From the NCBI GenBank assembly GCA_019636795.1, contig JAHBWW010000004.1:1-64000 (forward strand): a DNA stretch of 64,000 nucleotides, written 5' to 3'. Of the stretch, positions 50,136-58,108 are shown one piece after another. Made by a program: the position numbers and the translations under genes. Positions within the stretch are counted from its first letter, which is position 1. Each line of letters begins with the position of its first letter. The notes beneath the pieces were generated by a model that ran no database searches, was not told the origin of the DNA, and saw only the letters and a program-made list of their open reading frames with translations. The stretch comes from Phycisphaeraceae bacterium. Its GTDB lineage: Bacteria > Planctomycetota > Phycisphaerae > Phycisphaerales > UBA1924.

Positions 50136-51911
50136 TTAGTGTGCCGTCGCTTCCGCCAGATACGAACGGCCGCCTGGGGTGATGGCGGCACCGGAGCGCG
50201 GACCATCCGGGTAGCACACGAGGTCCATTTCCCTTAGCTCCTTTAGCGCGATGCCAATGGTCTTACGCGTTCGGTGATGCCCGTTGGCTTTCATGGCGTC
50301 AACCAAATCAGCTTGGGTCATCAACGCTCTTGCCTTAGACAGCACCGAAAGGACTAGCACTTGATTCTTATTCAATGGATGTGATGGGCGTAATCCGTCA
50401 TCACCCCCTGATGGCTGCGCGGCCTTGGGTGGCGCGGCCTTTGGATCACCACCGTTCGTCCCGAAGCCAAACGCAAGCATGGATCCGTCGGCGATCTTTC
50501 CGTGATACTGATCTTCGGCCGACGCCTGCATAGCCTCGATGATCACCGCGTTGACCTGTTCGGCATGCCGCCGATGCAGATCAAACACGCTGTCTATGAC
50601 CACGGTCGGCGCGAGCGACATGAATCGGGTAACTCGTGCCAGCTCAGCGGCGTACCGCTGAGCGAACTCGGCAGAGTCCTCTAATGCAGCGATTTCGCGC
50701 GCAAAGCCGAGAAATCGCTCGGCGATAATGCGGTCCTCGGTTTGCTTCCGGGGCTCCGTCAGCACATCGTGTCGATAAAGACTCGATGGCTCTAGCGTTC
50801 CGCCGTCTACACCGAGCGTTGCGAAGCGACGCGACACGCACTGTGAGCACACGCCACAGTGCGGGCTCGCCTTGGTCGTCTCCCGAGTGTGCATGCAACT
50901 CACGCTGGAAGCGATCAACTCTCCCTGACCTGCGTGTTTGATGATCTCTACCACGTCCTGCTTGGTCTTCGTCAGAAATTCGTTCCGAACCTGGAACTTC
51001 TGCTCGAACACCGCCGACAGGAGTTGGCTGTACCACGCCAAGGTCTGGGGATGTGTCGTCCGAGTTGCCCGTGCGCCGAGCTCATGCTCAGCCAGGGGGA
51101 GGTTGATGCTCACCACTCCGTTCTCGAAGAAGTCGACAGCATCCAAGCCGAAGATCCGCGCCACAACCGCCCCAAGCGTGACATAGAGGAAGGATCGTGT
51201 CCGCTGAGTGTGATCCTTCTCCACCAACCCCTTCTTGTTGCACCAGACGGATACTGGCAGCGGGGCATTGCCGGACACCGAAGCTCGTTTAACAAGCTCC
51301 TTCACGAGACTCTTCTGCAGCCCGGCCACATGACCCGCTGGCTTGTGGCTCACCATTGCAATGCGCCGCCCGGCAGAAAGCTCTTGCACGGCTCCGCCCA
51401 GGGAATCGATTCCGCCCGAGAAGAGGAGCACCTTCTCGATCCCTTCTGGATTCGGGTCACCGGAGCCGAATTCCAGGTAGGTCTCTACCGCAGGGGGTTC
51501 GTGTAGTTCAGCGAAGGCGAACTCGAAGTTGTCGCCGGAGATGAAGTTCAACATGCGGCACAGCAGGCCAGCAACGTCTTCCTGATTCCAAAAGTCCGGG
51601 TCCCGGACAGCGATCTCCATCCGGATGTCGCGGTACCATAAATCGCCGTAATCTTGGGTCTTTCGACCAGTTCGCTTGGACAATTGGTCAGCGACATACA
51701 CCGCCGCCGCGATCTCGATGAGATCGGCTGCTCGCTTCGGTACATTGGCCGTTAGTGACTTGGAGATCTCTGAGATCTTGATGACGACATTGCTTGCAGG
51801 GCCATCTGTGATGAGTTCTGTAGCCTTTAGCTCACGCCACAGTTTCCGCCGGCTAGAGAGGCCTGCGCCGTTGCACAAGAACAGATGCGGCTTGGGCCGA
51901 TCAGGAGGCAT
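50136..51911 (-). CDS. QueC-like PP-loop protein with C-terminal winged helix, candidate defence protein
   Basis: A protein of 591 residues. The PP-loop LLFSGGIDSLGGA (SGGIDS at 165-170) and a Cys4 zinc site (C339, then CGVCSQC at 352-358) are those of QueC, the 7-cyano-7-deazaguanine synthase. QueC is about 230 residues, and this protein adds about 160 at the N terminus and a C-terminal winged helix (NKNQVLVLSVLSKARALMTQ onward). QueC-like proteins appear in anti-phage systems such as Qat and some CBASS loci, where they may modify proteins or nucleic acids. It is co-transcribed with the unknown gene at 51901-52758. Confidence 0.8.
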   Translation of the reverse strand: MPPDRPKPHLFLCNGAGLSSRRKLWRELKATELITDGPASNVVIKISEISKSLTANVPKRAADLIEIAAAVYVADQLSKRTGRKTQDYGDLWYRDIRMEIAVRDPDFWNQEDVAGLLCRMLNFISGDNFEFAFAELHEPPAVETYLEFGSGDPNPEGIEKVLLFSGGIDSLGGAVQELSAGRRIAMVSHKPAGHVAGLQKSLVKELVKRASVSGNAPLPVSVWCNKKGLVEKDHTQRTRSFLYVTLGAVVARIFGLDAVDFFENGVVSINLPLAEHELGARATRTTHPQTLAWYSQLLSAVFEQKFQVRNEFLTKTKQDVVEIIKHAGQGELIASSVSCMHTRETTKASPHCGVCSQCVSRRFATLGVDGGTLEPSSLYRHDVLTEPRKQTEDRIIAERFLGFAREIAALEDSAEFAQRYAAELARVTRFMSLAPTVVIDSVFDLHRRHAEQVNAVIIEAMQASAEDQYHGKIADGSMLAFGFGTNGGDPKAAPPKAAQPSGGDDGLRPSHPLNKNQVLVLSVLSKARALMTQADLVDAMKANGHHRTRKTIGIALKELREMDLVCYPDGPRSGAAITPGGRSYLAEATAH

Positions 51912-52758
51912 CAGACCCCCCGAGATGCGTCAGCGCATCGCCCACCTTCTCCAAAGCATGACGGACAAAGCCAGCACTCTTCCGAGGCGTGATGCCGCCT
52001 TGAAAGTTGTGCTTGGAGTACCAAGTTCCCGAGAACTCTTTGAGCACAGACGACGCGGTTCGACAATGCGCTTCCATCGCCGATAGGAATGCATTGTGCT
52101 CGGACACGTCGGCGAATCTGCGGCCCGGCCCGACGTGGTTCGATAGCTCCTTGCTCAAGTGGTAGATGAGGAAGCCACTTGCCACACGACCGAAGAAGTC
52201 TTGGGTCAGGCGAGCGAATCCTGACTGCGTAGACAGCCGTCGCAGTGCATCTTGCACTGCGTCCGGACCCGTCCCAAAGAGGGTATTTGCGTACTCCTGG
52301 CCCAAGACGGTCAGGCTTTGAGCGGCGGCCCGTTGAGCGATCTCGCTCAGGTCCGAGCGAGATCGTGTGCTGGCCAGATGATCGTCGATGGCGTACGTGA
52401 AGTTGCCGACCAGGTCATAGATGGTGTTGGCAATGGAGGCACCATCCCCTTGGGAGAAACCGGATTCCCAGGCACCACCCGTGACCCCAAGCTCGGCCAG
52501 GCGTTCATTGAAGCGGTCTTCATCCCGGGCTGCCTGCGTGACCTGCGTGAGCAGGTAGAACGTATGAATCAGGCCTTCATCAGTCGCAGCACGCTCGAAC
52601 CCTGCGATCGCAGCGGCCAGCATCGCGTCAGCCACTTGTGCGAGCGCACCTTGCCCCACGCCGGGCAATCCCGCCATGCCAGCACCATCGCCCAGCATGG
52701 CGACAACGCGTCTGTGCGACCGCGTAACCGGTAGGCTTTCGACCTGATGGTGGCCCAT
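51901..52758 (-). CDS. Unknown partner of the QueC-like protein
   Basis: A protein of 285 residues, unrecognised. The N-terminal 50 residues are Gly/Ala-rich (GDGAGMAGLPGVGQGALAQV). The C-terminal block AFLSAMEAHCRTASSVLKEF, then SGTWYSKHNFQGGITPRKSA, looks conserved in type and could form a helical interface. It precedes and overlaps the QueC-like gene by 11 bases, so the products probably work together. In Qat loci a QatB of unknown function is paired with QatC (QueC-like); no direct sequence match could be confirmed. The first ATG has no good ribosome site, and a later one 20 codons in is possible. Confidence 0.65.
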   Translation of the reverse strand: MGHHQVESLPVTRSHRRVVAMLGDGAGMAGLPGVGQGALAQVADAMLAAAIAGFERAATDEGLIHTFYLLTQVTQAARDEDRFNERLAELGVTGGAWESGFSQGDGASIANTIYDLVGNFTYAIDDHLASTRSRSDLSEIAQRAAAQSLTVLGQEYANTLFGTGPDAVQDALRRLSTQSGFARLTQDFFGRVASGFLIYHLSKELSNHVGPGRRFADVSEHNAFLSAMEAHCRTASSVLKEFSGTWYSKHNFQGGITPRKSAGFVRHALEKVGDALTHLGGSDAS

Positions 52759-53018
52759 AGGGAGGGTTCTCCGCTAGAGGGCCGCCAAGCTATCCCGGAC
52801 ACGTCGCGATGGAGAGGCCCTATGCCGATGCCCGAAACGGCTGCCCATGTTGCCGTCCGAATACCGGACTGCATCGGCACTTGAAGTGCGGCTCATGAGT
52901 CAGAGCGAGTCGGGATCAGGATCGCCACGGAGAATCAATGCCAAGAAGAAGAGTTCGCTTTCACGAAGTGTCCTTATCGGAACTACGGGCATCACACATG
53001 GCCCCGTAGGCACAGAAG

Positions 53019-53882
53019 TCAGGCACCGTCTTCAGACATCCTCCGATAGACATCGTCCAGCGTCTGGCCCCTAGCATTCCGCCACTCGATCCAGCCGTTC
53101 GCACTGCTCCCGGTGACCAGACTCGCAGCAGCACTGGGTGAGCTGAAGACGACATCCCGCTCAAAGCGGTAGCCCTGAGGCGTTCGAGTAAGTAGGCCGC
53201 TGCCGATCATCTCTTCACGCTTCGGCCCGACGGTGTCATGAGACGACGAGGTGGTCTCTTGGCGAGCGATCGAGCCCTTGAGGACCACAAAGCCCTCTTC
53301 GTTGTAGACACCTCTCGCGTCAGACCCGCCGCGGCGGCACATGAACACCTGGTCCGCACTCGCGGCATCTCGCGATGAGGCTTCAAAGATCGGGTGCCCA
53401 AGAGTGCCAAGCAGAACCTCGAGCGTCTCAAAGATCTCCGCGACATCGGCTGCCATCCACTCCGGCACATTCGGTTTTCCCCCAGCGTTGCCGTTATCGA
53501 GGTCGTAGCGACCGGCGACTCTGGCCTTCTCGATCGCCATCCATTCGAGAAGTTTGGCGTGTGCCTTCGTGAAGCTGCCGGTCCGCGAGACGATCGCGAC
53601 ACCGATGTTCCAAAAGTCCTTGTTCTTGTTGTGCTGCTTGAAGCGGACGCCGCAGTCTTCGGCCTCACCGATGTAGGCGACCGGAAGGCCCGCAGCCTCT
53701 GATTCGCCGAAGAGGAAGTACACGCCGACGCCGGCCAACTCCTCACGCTTCACCGCCTCATCCAAGCGAGCGCGTGGGACCACGACCGCCTGGACAATGC
53801 GCGTGGTGATCTCTGCGATGCGGACGCCACGAGGGTCACCCGATGGGCAGTAGATCTGAATGGTCTTCCCGGCAGCGAGCAT
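53019..53882 (-). CDS. GIY-YIG nuclease with DUF4357 domain
   Basis: A 287-residue protein from the ATG at 53882, with AAGGG five bases upstream; the GTG 18 bases earlier has none. The N-terminal half carries GVGVYFLFGESEA...VAYIGEAEDCGVRFKQH, a GIY-YIG nuclease. The C-terminal part ends FSSPSAAASLVTGSSANGWI, then EWRNARGQTLDDVY, the DUF4357 signature. These fusions are frequent beside type I restriction genes. It lies directly downstream of hsdM and may cut foreign DNA or assist restriction. Confidence 0.85.
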   Translation of the reverse strand: MLAAGKTIQIYCPSGDPRGVRIAEITTRIVQAVVVPRARLDEAVKREELAGVGVYFLFGESEAAGLPVAYIGEAEDCGVRFKQHNKNKDFWNIGVAIVSRTGSFTKAHAKLLEWMAIEKARVAGRYDLDNGNAGGKPNVPEWMAADVAEIFETLEVLLGTLGHPIFEASSRDAASADQVFMCRRGGSDARGVYNEEGFVVLKGSIARQETTSSSHDTVGPKREEMIGSGLLTRTPQGYRFERDVVFSSPSAAASLVTGSSANGWIEWRNARGQTLDDVYRRMSEDGA

Positions 53883-53915
53883 CGATTCCCTTTCTTGCAC
53901 GACCAGCGCCGAAAC

Positions 53916-55538
53916 TCACGGCAACGGCGTCAGGCCCAACTCCTCCAGAAACCCGTTGTGTGCCGTCTTCGCCTTATTGATCCTCTTCTCGATACCCATC
54001 AAATCGCCGTGCGTCGCCTGAAGGTCGATCTGCTCCTCGGGCTCCGCTGTGCTCACGTAGCGCGAGATGTTGAGGTTGAAGTCATTCGTTTCAATCTCAT
54101 CCATCTCGACCCGTCGGGCATACCGCTCAATCTCATCTGGGCGATCGCGGTAGGTATCGATGATTCGCTGAATGTGTTCCGGGCTCAGGAAGTTCTGTCG
54201 CTTGCCCTTGTCGAATCCCTTTTCGGCGTTGATGAACAAGACGTCATCGGATCGCTTGCACTTCTTGAGCACGAGGATGCAGACCGGGATACCGGTCGAA
54301 TAGAACAGGTTCGCGGGCAGACCGATGACGGTGTCAATGTGCCCGTCCTCCAGCAACTTCCGCCGGATCCTCGATTCGGCAGCGCCGCGGAACAGCACCC
54401 CGTGCGGCAGGATGATGGCCATGACGCCATCATCCTTGAGGTAGTGCAGCCCGTGCAGCAGGAACGCGAAGTCCGCCGCCGACTTGGGTGCGACGCCGTG
54501 ATCCTTGAACCGTGCGTCCTTGCTGGTCTCCTCCTTGGGCGTCCAGCGGTAACTGAACGGTGGATTGGCCACGACCGCGTCGAACTTCGGTCGGTTCGCC
54601 GGGTTGGGGTCTGTCAAGAGCTCCCAATCGTTGACGAGCGTATCGCCGTGGTGGATGTGGAACTCCGAGTCCTTCACGCCGTGCAGCAGCATGTTCATGC
54701 GGGCGAGGTTGTAGGTCGTGACGTTCTTCTCCTGCCCGTAGGTCATGCCGACCGTGCCGCCGGCGTCCGCGATGTGCCGCCGCACATTGAGCAAGAGCGA
54801 GCCGGAGCCGCACGCGAAGTCGTATACGGCTTCGAGCTTCTTTCGCGGCCCGCTCTCCGGCGCTTGGCTGTCAAGCGTGACGATCGCCGAGAGGATCGAA
54901 CTGATGGGCTGAGGCGTGTAGAACTCGCCGGCCTTCTTGCCGGATCCGGCGGCGAATTGGCCAATCAGATACTCGTAGGCGTCGCCAAGCGTGTCGGCGT
55001 CGGTCGAGAACTCCTTCAGGCCGTCGGCGATGCGGGTCACGACCGTGCACAGCTTCTGGTTCCGCTGTTTCAGGGTCTTGCCAAGCTTCTCAGAGACCAG
55101 GTTGATCTCCGAGAACAGTCCTCCGAAGGTGCTTTGGAATGAATCGTTCTCGATGTACTTAAACGCGGCCTGCAGCGTGTCGAGCAGGTAGTCATCCTGC
55201 TTGCGTGCGAGGTGGGCGATGTTCGTCCAGAGGTGTTCCGGCTTGATGACATAGTGCGCCTTCTTGCGCATCTGCGCCTCGAACGCCGGGACATCGGCCT
55301 CGTTCTCCGCGTACCAGACCGAGAGCGGCGTCCGTCCGCCGTTGCCGACCGCATCCGGGTCGGGGTAGTCGCGGCCCAGTTCCTTCTTGGCCGCTTCCTC
55401 GTAGTTGTCGGACAGGTAGCGCAGGAACAACAGCGCGAGCATGTAGTCGCGGAAGTCGTCCGCGTTCATCGCGCCGCGCAGGTCGTCGGCAATGGACCAG
55501 AGGACTTTGCCCAGTCGCTTTTGATCGTCGTTTGTCAT
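53916..55538 (-). CDS. hsdM: Type I restriction-modification methyltransferase subunit HsdM
   Basis: A protein of 540 residues. The N-terminal helical domain (LWSIADDLRGAMNADDFRDY) is followed by the N6-adenine methyltransferase core: motif I DFACGSGSLLLNVRRH and motif IV VVANPPFSYRW. It works with HsdS (2:1) to methylate the host recognition sequence. Its start overlaps the stop of the PrrC-like gene (ATGA), so the anticodon-nuclease candidate sits directly between S and M. Confidence 0.93.
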   Translation of the reverse strand: MTNDDQKRLGKVLWSIADDLRGAMNADDFRDYMLALLFLRYLSDNYEEAAKKELGRDYPDPDAVGNGGRTPLSVWYAENEADVPAFEAQMRKKAHYVIKPEHLWTNIAHLARKQDDYLLDTLQAAFKYIENDSFQSTFGGLFSEINLVSEKLGKTLKQRNQKLCTVVTRIADGLKEFSTDADTLGDAYEYLIGQFAAGSGKKAGEFYTPQPISSILSAIVTLDSQAPESGPRKKLEAVYDFACGSGSLLLNVRRHIADAGGTVGMTYGQEKNVTTYNLARMNMLLHGVKDSEFHIHHGDTLVNDWELLTDPNPANRPKFDAVVANPPFSYRWTPKEETSKDARFKDHGVAPKSAADFAFLLHGLHYLKDDGVMAIILPHGVLFRGAAESRIRRKLLEDGHIDTVIGLPANLFYSTGIPVCILVLKKCKRSDDVLFINAEKGFDKGKRQNFLSPEHIQRIIDTYRDRPDEIERYARRVEMDEIETNDFNLNISRYVSTAEPEEQIDLQATHGDLMGIEKRINKAKTAHNGFLEELGLTPLP

Positions 55539-56776
55539 TTGGTCACAGCCTCTTGATTGTCTTCCGGTTCACTCGTGGGGAGTCCAGGGAAGTGTTGCCG
55601 ACTGAACGCGTAGTCGCGGATAAACGCATGGAGCATCGCGCGGAACACACGCTTGTTGTCTTCCACCATCTCGGTGGGTTCGTAGACGGAGTAGCCGCCG
55701 TGACTGAGTAGATTCAGCAGACGCGTGTGCAGCACGCCGTCAAAGTCGTCTGCATTGCGCTTGATGCAATCAGAGAAGCTGTTGTACCCAAGGAAGCTGG
55801 CCGTCTTCTCCGCAACGGCCCGGAGCGAGTTGAAGTGGTATGTATCGAGGTTGCCGCTCCCGCCTCGCTCGTAGAGCTCCGCGAGGGTGGCAATGTGGTG
55901 AAAAAACGGCGTCGCCTCGGTATTGCGGATCAGATAGTCGTCCGTCGACAGGTCGCGGCTGAGAAAATACCTGCGAGAATGCTTCTTGAGTTCATTCCAG
56001 AGCACGTTGTGAAAGAGCGGGTGGTGTGTCGAAATCACCACGCCCGGCGGAGCACTCGTTCTTTCCCCGCTGGCGTGGCTTTGGTGCGCTTGCTTGAGGA
56101 GCATCGCGAGATGCGTCGCCACCTTGACCGCGTTCTGCTCGTCTAGCGATGAGATCGGGTCATCGATGTAGATGTACTTGACCCAGTCGTACGCATCCAG
56201 GTCGGGGTCGAGGGCGACCTCGACGATGGCCAGGAAGAAGCACCAGATGAAGATGTTCTCTTCGCCCCGCGAGACCTTGATGTGCTCAATGGTCTCTGAA
56301 CGATCCGAGCCATCGTCCTCCTTCACCAAGATCTCTCGGCTGAACGACACTCGGCCCTCATCGAGCATCGGCTTCTCGTCGTCCTTGCCAGGGGCGCGGT
56401 ACTTCAGGTCCACATCGATCGTGAAATCGGCGAAGTAGTTCAGAAGTGACTGCACCCGATTCGCGATCTCGAACTCGCCCAGTCCTGCGAAGAAGCGCGA
56501 CTTGGCGTTCAGCTCGAGGGTGCGGCGCTCATCATTGTCCAGGTCGTTGTCCCACGAAAACAGGTCCTCAGTGAAGGCGTTGAAGTAGAGCGTGTCGCCC
56601 GAGACGACATCATCCTCTTCGTTGAACTGCTTGCCGAGCCTGTTGAACTCGCGGGAGAGCCGGGTCTTCCCTGTGCCGTTGTAGGCATACAGCAGGATGT
56701 ACCGATGCTGCTGCAGCTCATTCCTGAGGTGCTCAGCCAAAACAGTGAGATCTGGAAAGGACTGACCCTGCGCCAT
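55535..56776 (-). CDS. prrC: PrrC-type anticodon nuclease candidate (ABC ATPase plus ACNase domain)
   Basis: A protein of 413 residues, close to PrrC (396). N-terminal ABC-type ATPase: Walker A NGTGKT (33-38), signature VSRGEENIF, Walker B YIYIDDPISSLDE and switch ISTHHPLFHN. The C terminus has R319-A-V-A-E323 and SHG with His359, the Arg-Glu-His order of the PrrC/RloC catalytic triad (R320, E324, H356 in PrrC). PrrC sits within a type I system, silenced by the complex until phage inhibition activates tRNA-Lys cleavage. The overlap with hsdS and hsdM fits this coupling. Substrate is unproven; other AAA proteins share this fold. Confidence 0.72.
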   Translation of the reverse strand: MAQGQSFPDLTVLAEHLRNELQQHRYILLYAYNGTGKTRLSREFNRLGKQFNEEDDVVSGDTLYFNAFTEDLFSWDNDLDNDERRTLELNAKSRFFAGLGEFEIANRVQSLLNYFADFTIDVDLKYRAPGKDDEKPMLDEGRVSFSREILVKEDDGSDRSETIEHIKVSRGEENIFIWCFFLAIVEVALDPDLDAYDWVKYIYIDDPISSLDEQNAVKVATHLAMLLKQAHQSHASGERTSAPPGVVISTHHPLFHNVLWNELKKHSRRYFLSRDLSTDDYLIRNTEATPFFHHIATLAELYERGGSGNLDTYHFNSLRAVAEKTASFLGYNSFSDCIKRNADDFDGVLHTRLLNLLSHGGYSVYEPTEMVEDNKRVFRAMLHAFIRDYAFSRQHFPGLPTSEPEDNQEAVTK

Positions 56777-58083
56777 CAGCCACCTCCATCGGCCGCGTCC
56801 GGCGTTGGGAAGAGCTGCTGCATGAGGCCGCGTTTGTGGTCGTGGAGAGCGACTAGCTTATCAGCGTGCGCCGTGATAAGGGCATCCAGCGACACGAGAC
56901 AATCAGCTATGCGCTCCTGCTCAGCAGGACCGGGTGCCGATAGCCTTAACTGCTTTACTTCGTCAGTGTCCAGTCGTCCGGTGCCGTGTCCAGCTATGTC
57001 TACGAGTGCCCGCAGATTCGGCTTATTGGCGATCAGGAGATAGGCAAGGAACTCACCGCGCGTCCCCTTCCGTGGGGTGAGAGCTTTGATATCCTGATTG
57101 AATGTCATGGGTCGTTGCAGCAGGCAAATCGGTACATCCTTCATCAATGTCATGCCACGTGTGAGCATGAGCAATGTGCCAGCAGGCACCAGCCTCGCAC
57201 CCTCGTCCACCGCAAGCTGGGTGATGTGGTCCTCGCTATCCTGCAATCTCAGTTTCTTCATGTCCTTCGCGGATACCCACGGGATCGAGCCGCCCCAGTA
57301 GGCGGGATTGCTCTTGGATGGCGTCCCACCAGACTTGAAGCTTGCGAGTTCGTCAATCGACTTTGGTTGCCACTGCCGCGTATCGCGGAACTCCGGAAAC
57401 CGAAGCCGCGGGCGGGATTCGCCCGGGCGGGGGAAGAGCTGTTGCATGAGGCCGGTCTTGTGCCGGCGGAGTGCCGCCAGGGCTTCCGTCTCGGCCGCGA
57501 TCCAGTCGTCCAGCGAGCCGAGGCACTCCGCGATCTTGCGCTGTTCGGCCGGCTCAGGCAGGAGCAGCGGTACGTCGCGAAACACTCCCTTCGAGATGTT
57601 GTACCGGGTTGCACCCTGAGCGCTGCGAGCGAGGTGCTTCCTGACTACCCCAGATCGGAGCGCATACCCCAAGAAGACCGGGTCTGGTGAGCGACCTTCA
57701 TGAAAGCGAAACAAGGCACAGAACGAGTTGAGGTAGCAGTCCTCGATGTCACCGAGGAGAACGCTCGACATGCCCGCGTCCTCTGGGGTCTCTGATGAAA
57801 CGGTGAAGAAAACGTCGCCTCGGGCGACGGCGTTCTGCGTCTCGCCCTCACCGACATCGACCGCACGCAGATCATGGAGATCCGTGAAAGTGTTCGAGAA
57901 GACGTTCATGTACGGGATAAACCTGGCGTCACCCGTATCGAAGTCAGCTGCAGACTTCCCTGTGAGTGAGGACAAGAACGCGCCGCGGGTACCAAGACGC
58001 TTGACATTCCAGCCCGCGGCATTCCGGAACTGCGGAAACCGAAGATGCGGTTTTGGCTTGGTTGTCTTGTCGTCCTTGCTCAT
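56776..58083 (-). CDS. hsdS: Type I specificity subunit HsdS
   Basis: A protein of 435 residues with two target-recognition domains and two conserved helical repeats. Repeat ends are EQRKIAECLGSLDDWIAAE, followed by LAALRRHKTGLMQQLFP, and EQERIADCLVSLDALITAH, followed by LVALHDHKRGLMQQLFP. Domain 1 (residues about 15-200) and domain 2 (about 235-410) each bind one half of a bipartite DNA site. Its stop overlaps the start of the PrrC-like gene. Confidence 0.93.
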   Translation of the reverse strand: MSKDDKTTKPKPHLRFPQFRNAAGWNVKRLGTRGAFLSSLTGKSAADFDTGDARFIPYMNVFSNTFTDLHDLRAVDVGEGETQNAVARGDVFFTVSSETPEDAGMSSVLLGDIEDCYLNSFCALFRFHEGRSPDPVFLGYALRSGVVRKHLARSAQGATRYNISKGVFRDVPLLLPEPAEQRKIAECLGSLDDWIAAETEALAALRRHKTGLMQQLFPRPGESRPRLRFPEFRDTRQWQPKSIDELASFKSGGTPSKSNPAYWGGSIPWVSAKDMKKLRLQDSEDHITQLAVDEGARLVPAGTLLMLTRGMTLMKDVPICLLQRPMTFNQDIKALTPRKGTRGEFLAYLLIANKPNLRALVDIAGHGTGRLDTDEVKQLRLSAPGPAEQERIADCLVSLDALITAHADKLVALHDHKRGLMQQLFPTPDAADGGG

Positions 58084-58108
58084 GGCCTGATCCTCTCTGT
58101 CGTCTCGT

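Noticed and set aside
51901-52758. Naming the QueC partner QatB
   Set aside because: QatB-like position is suggestive, but no motif could be matched by eye, and the QatA ATPase and QatD TatD genes are absent.
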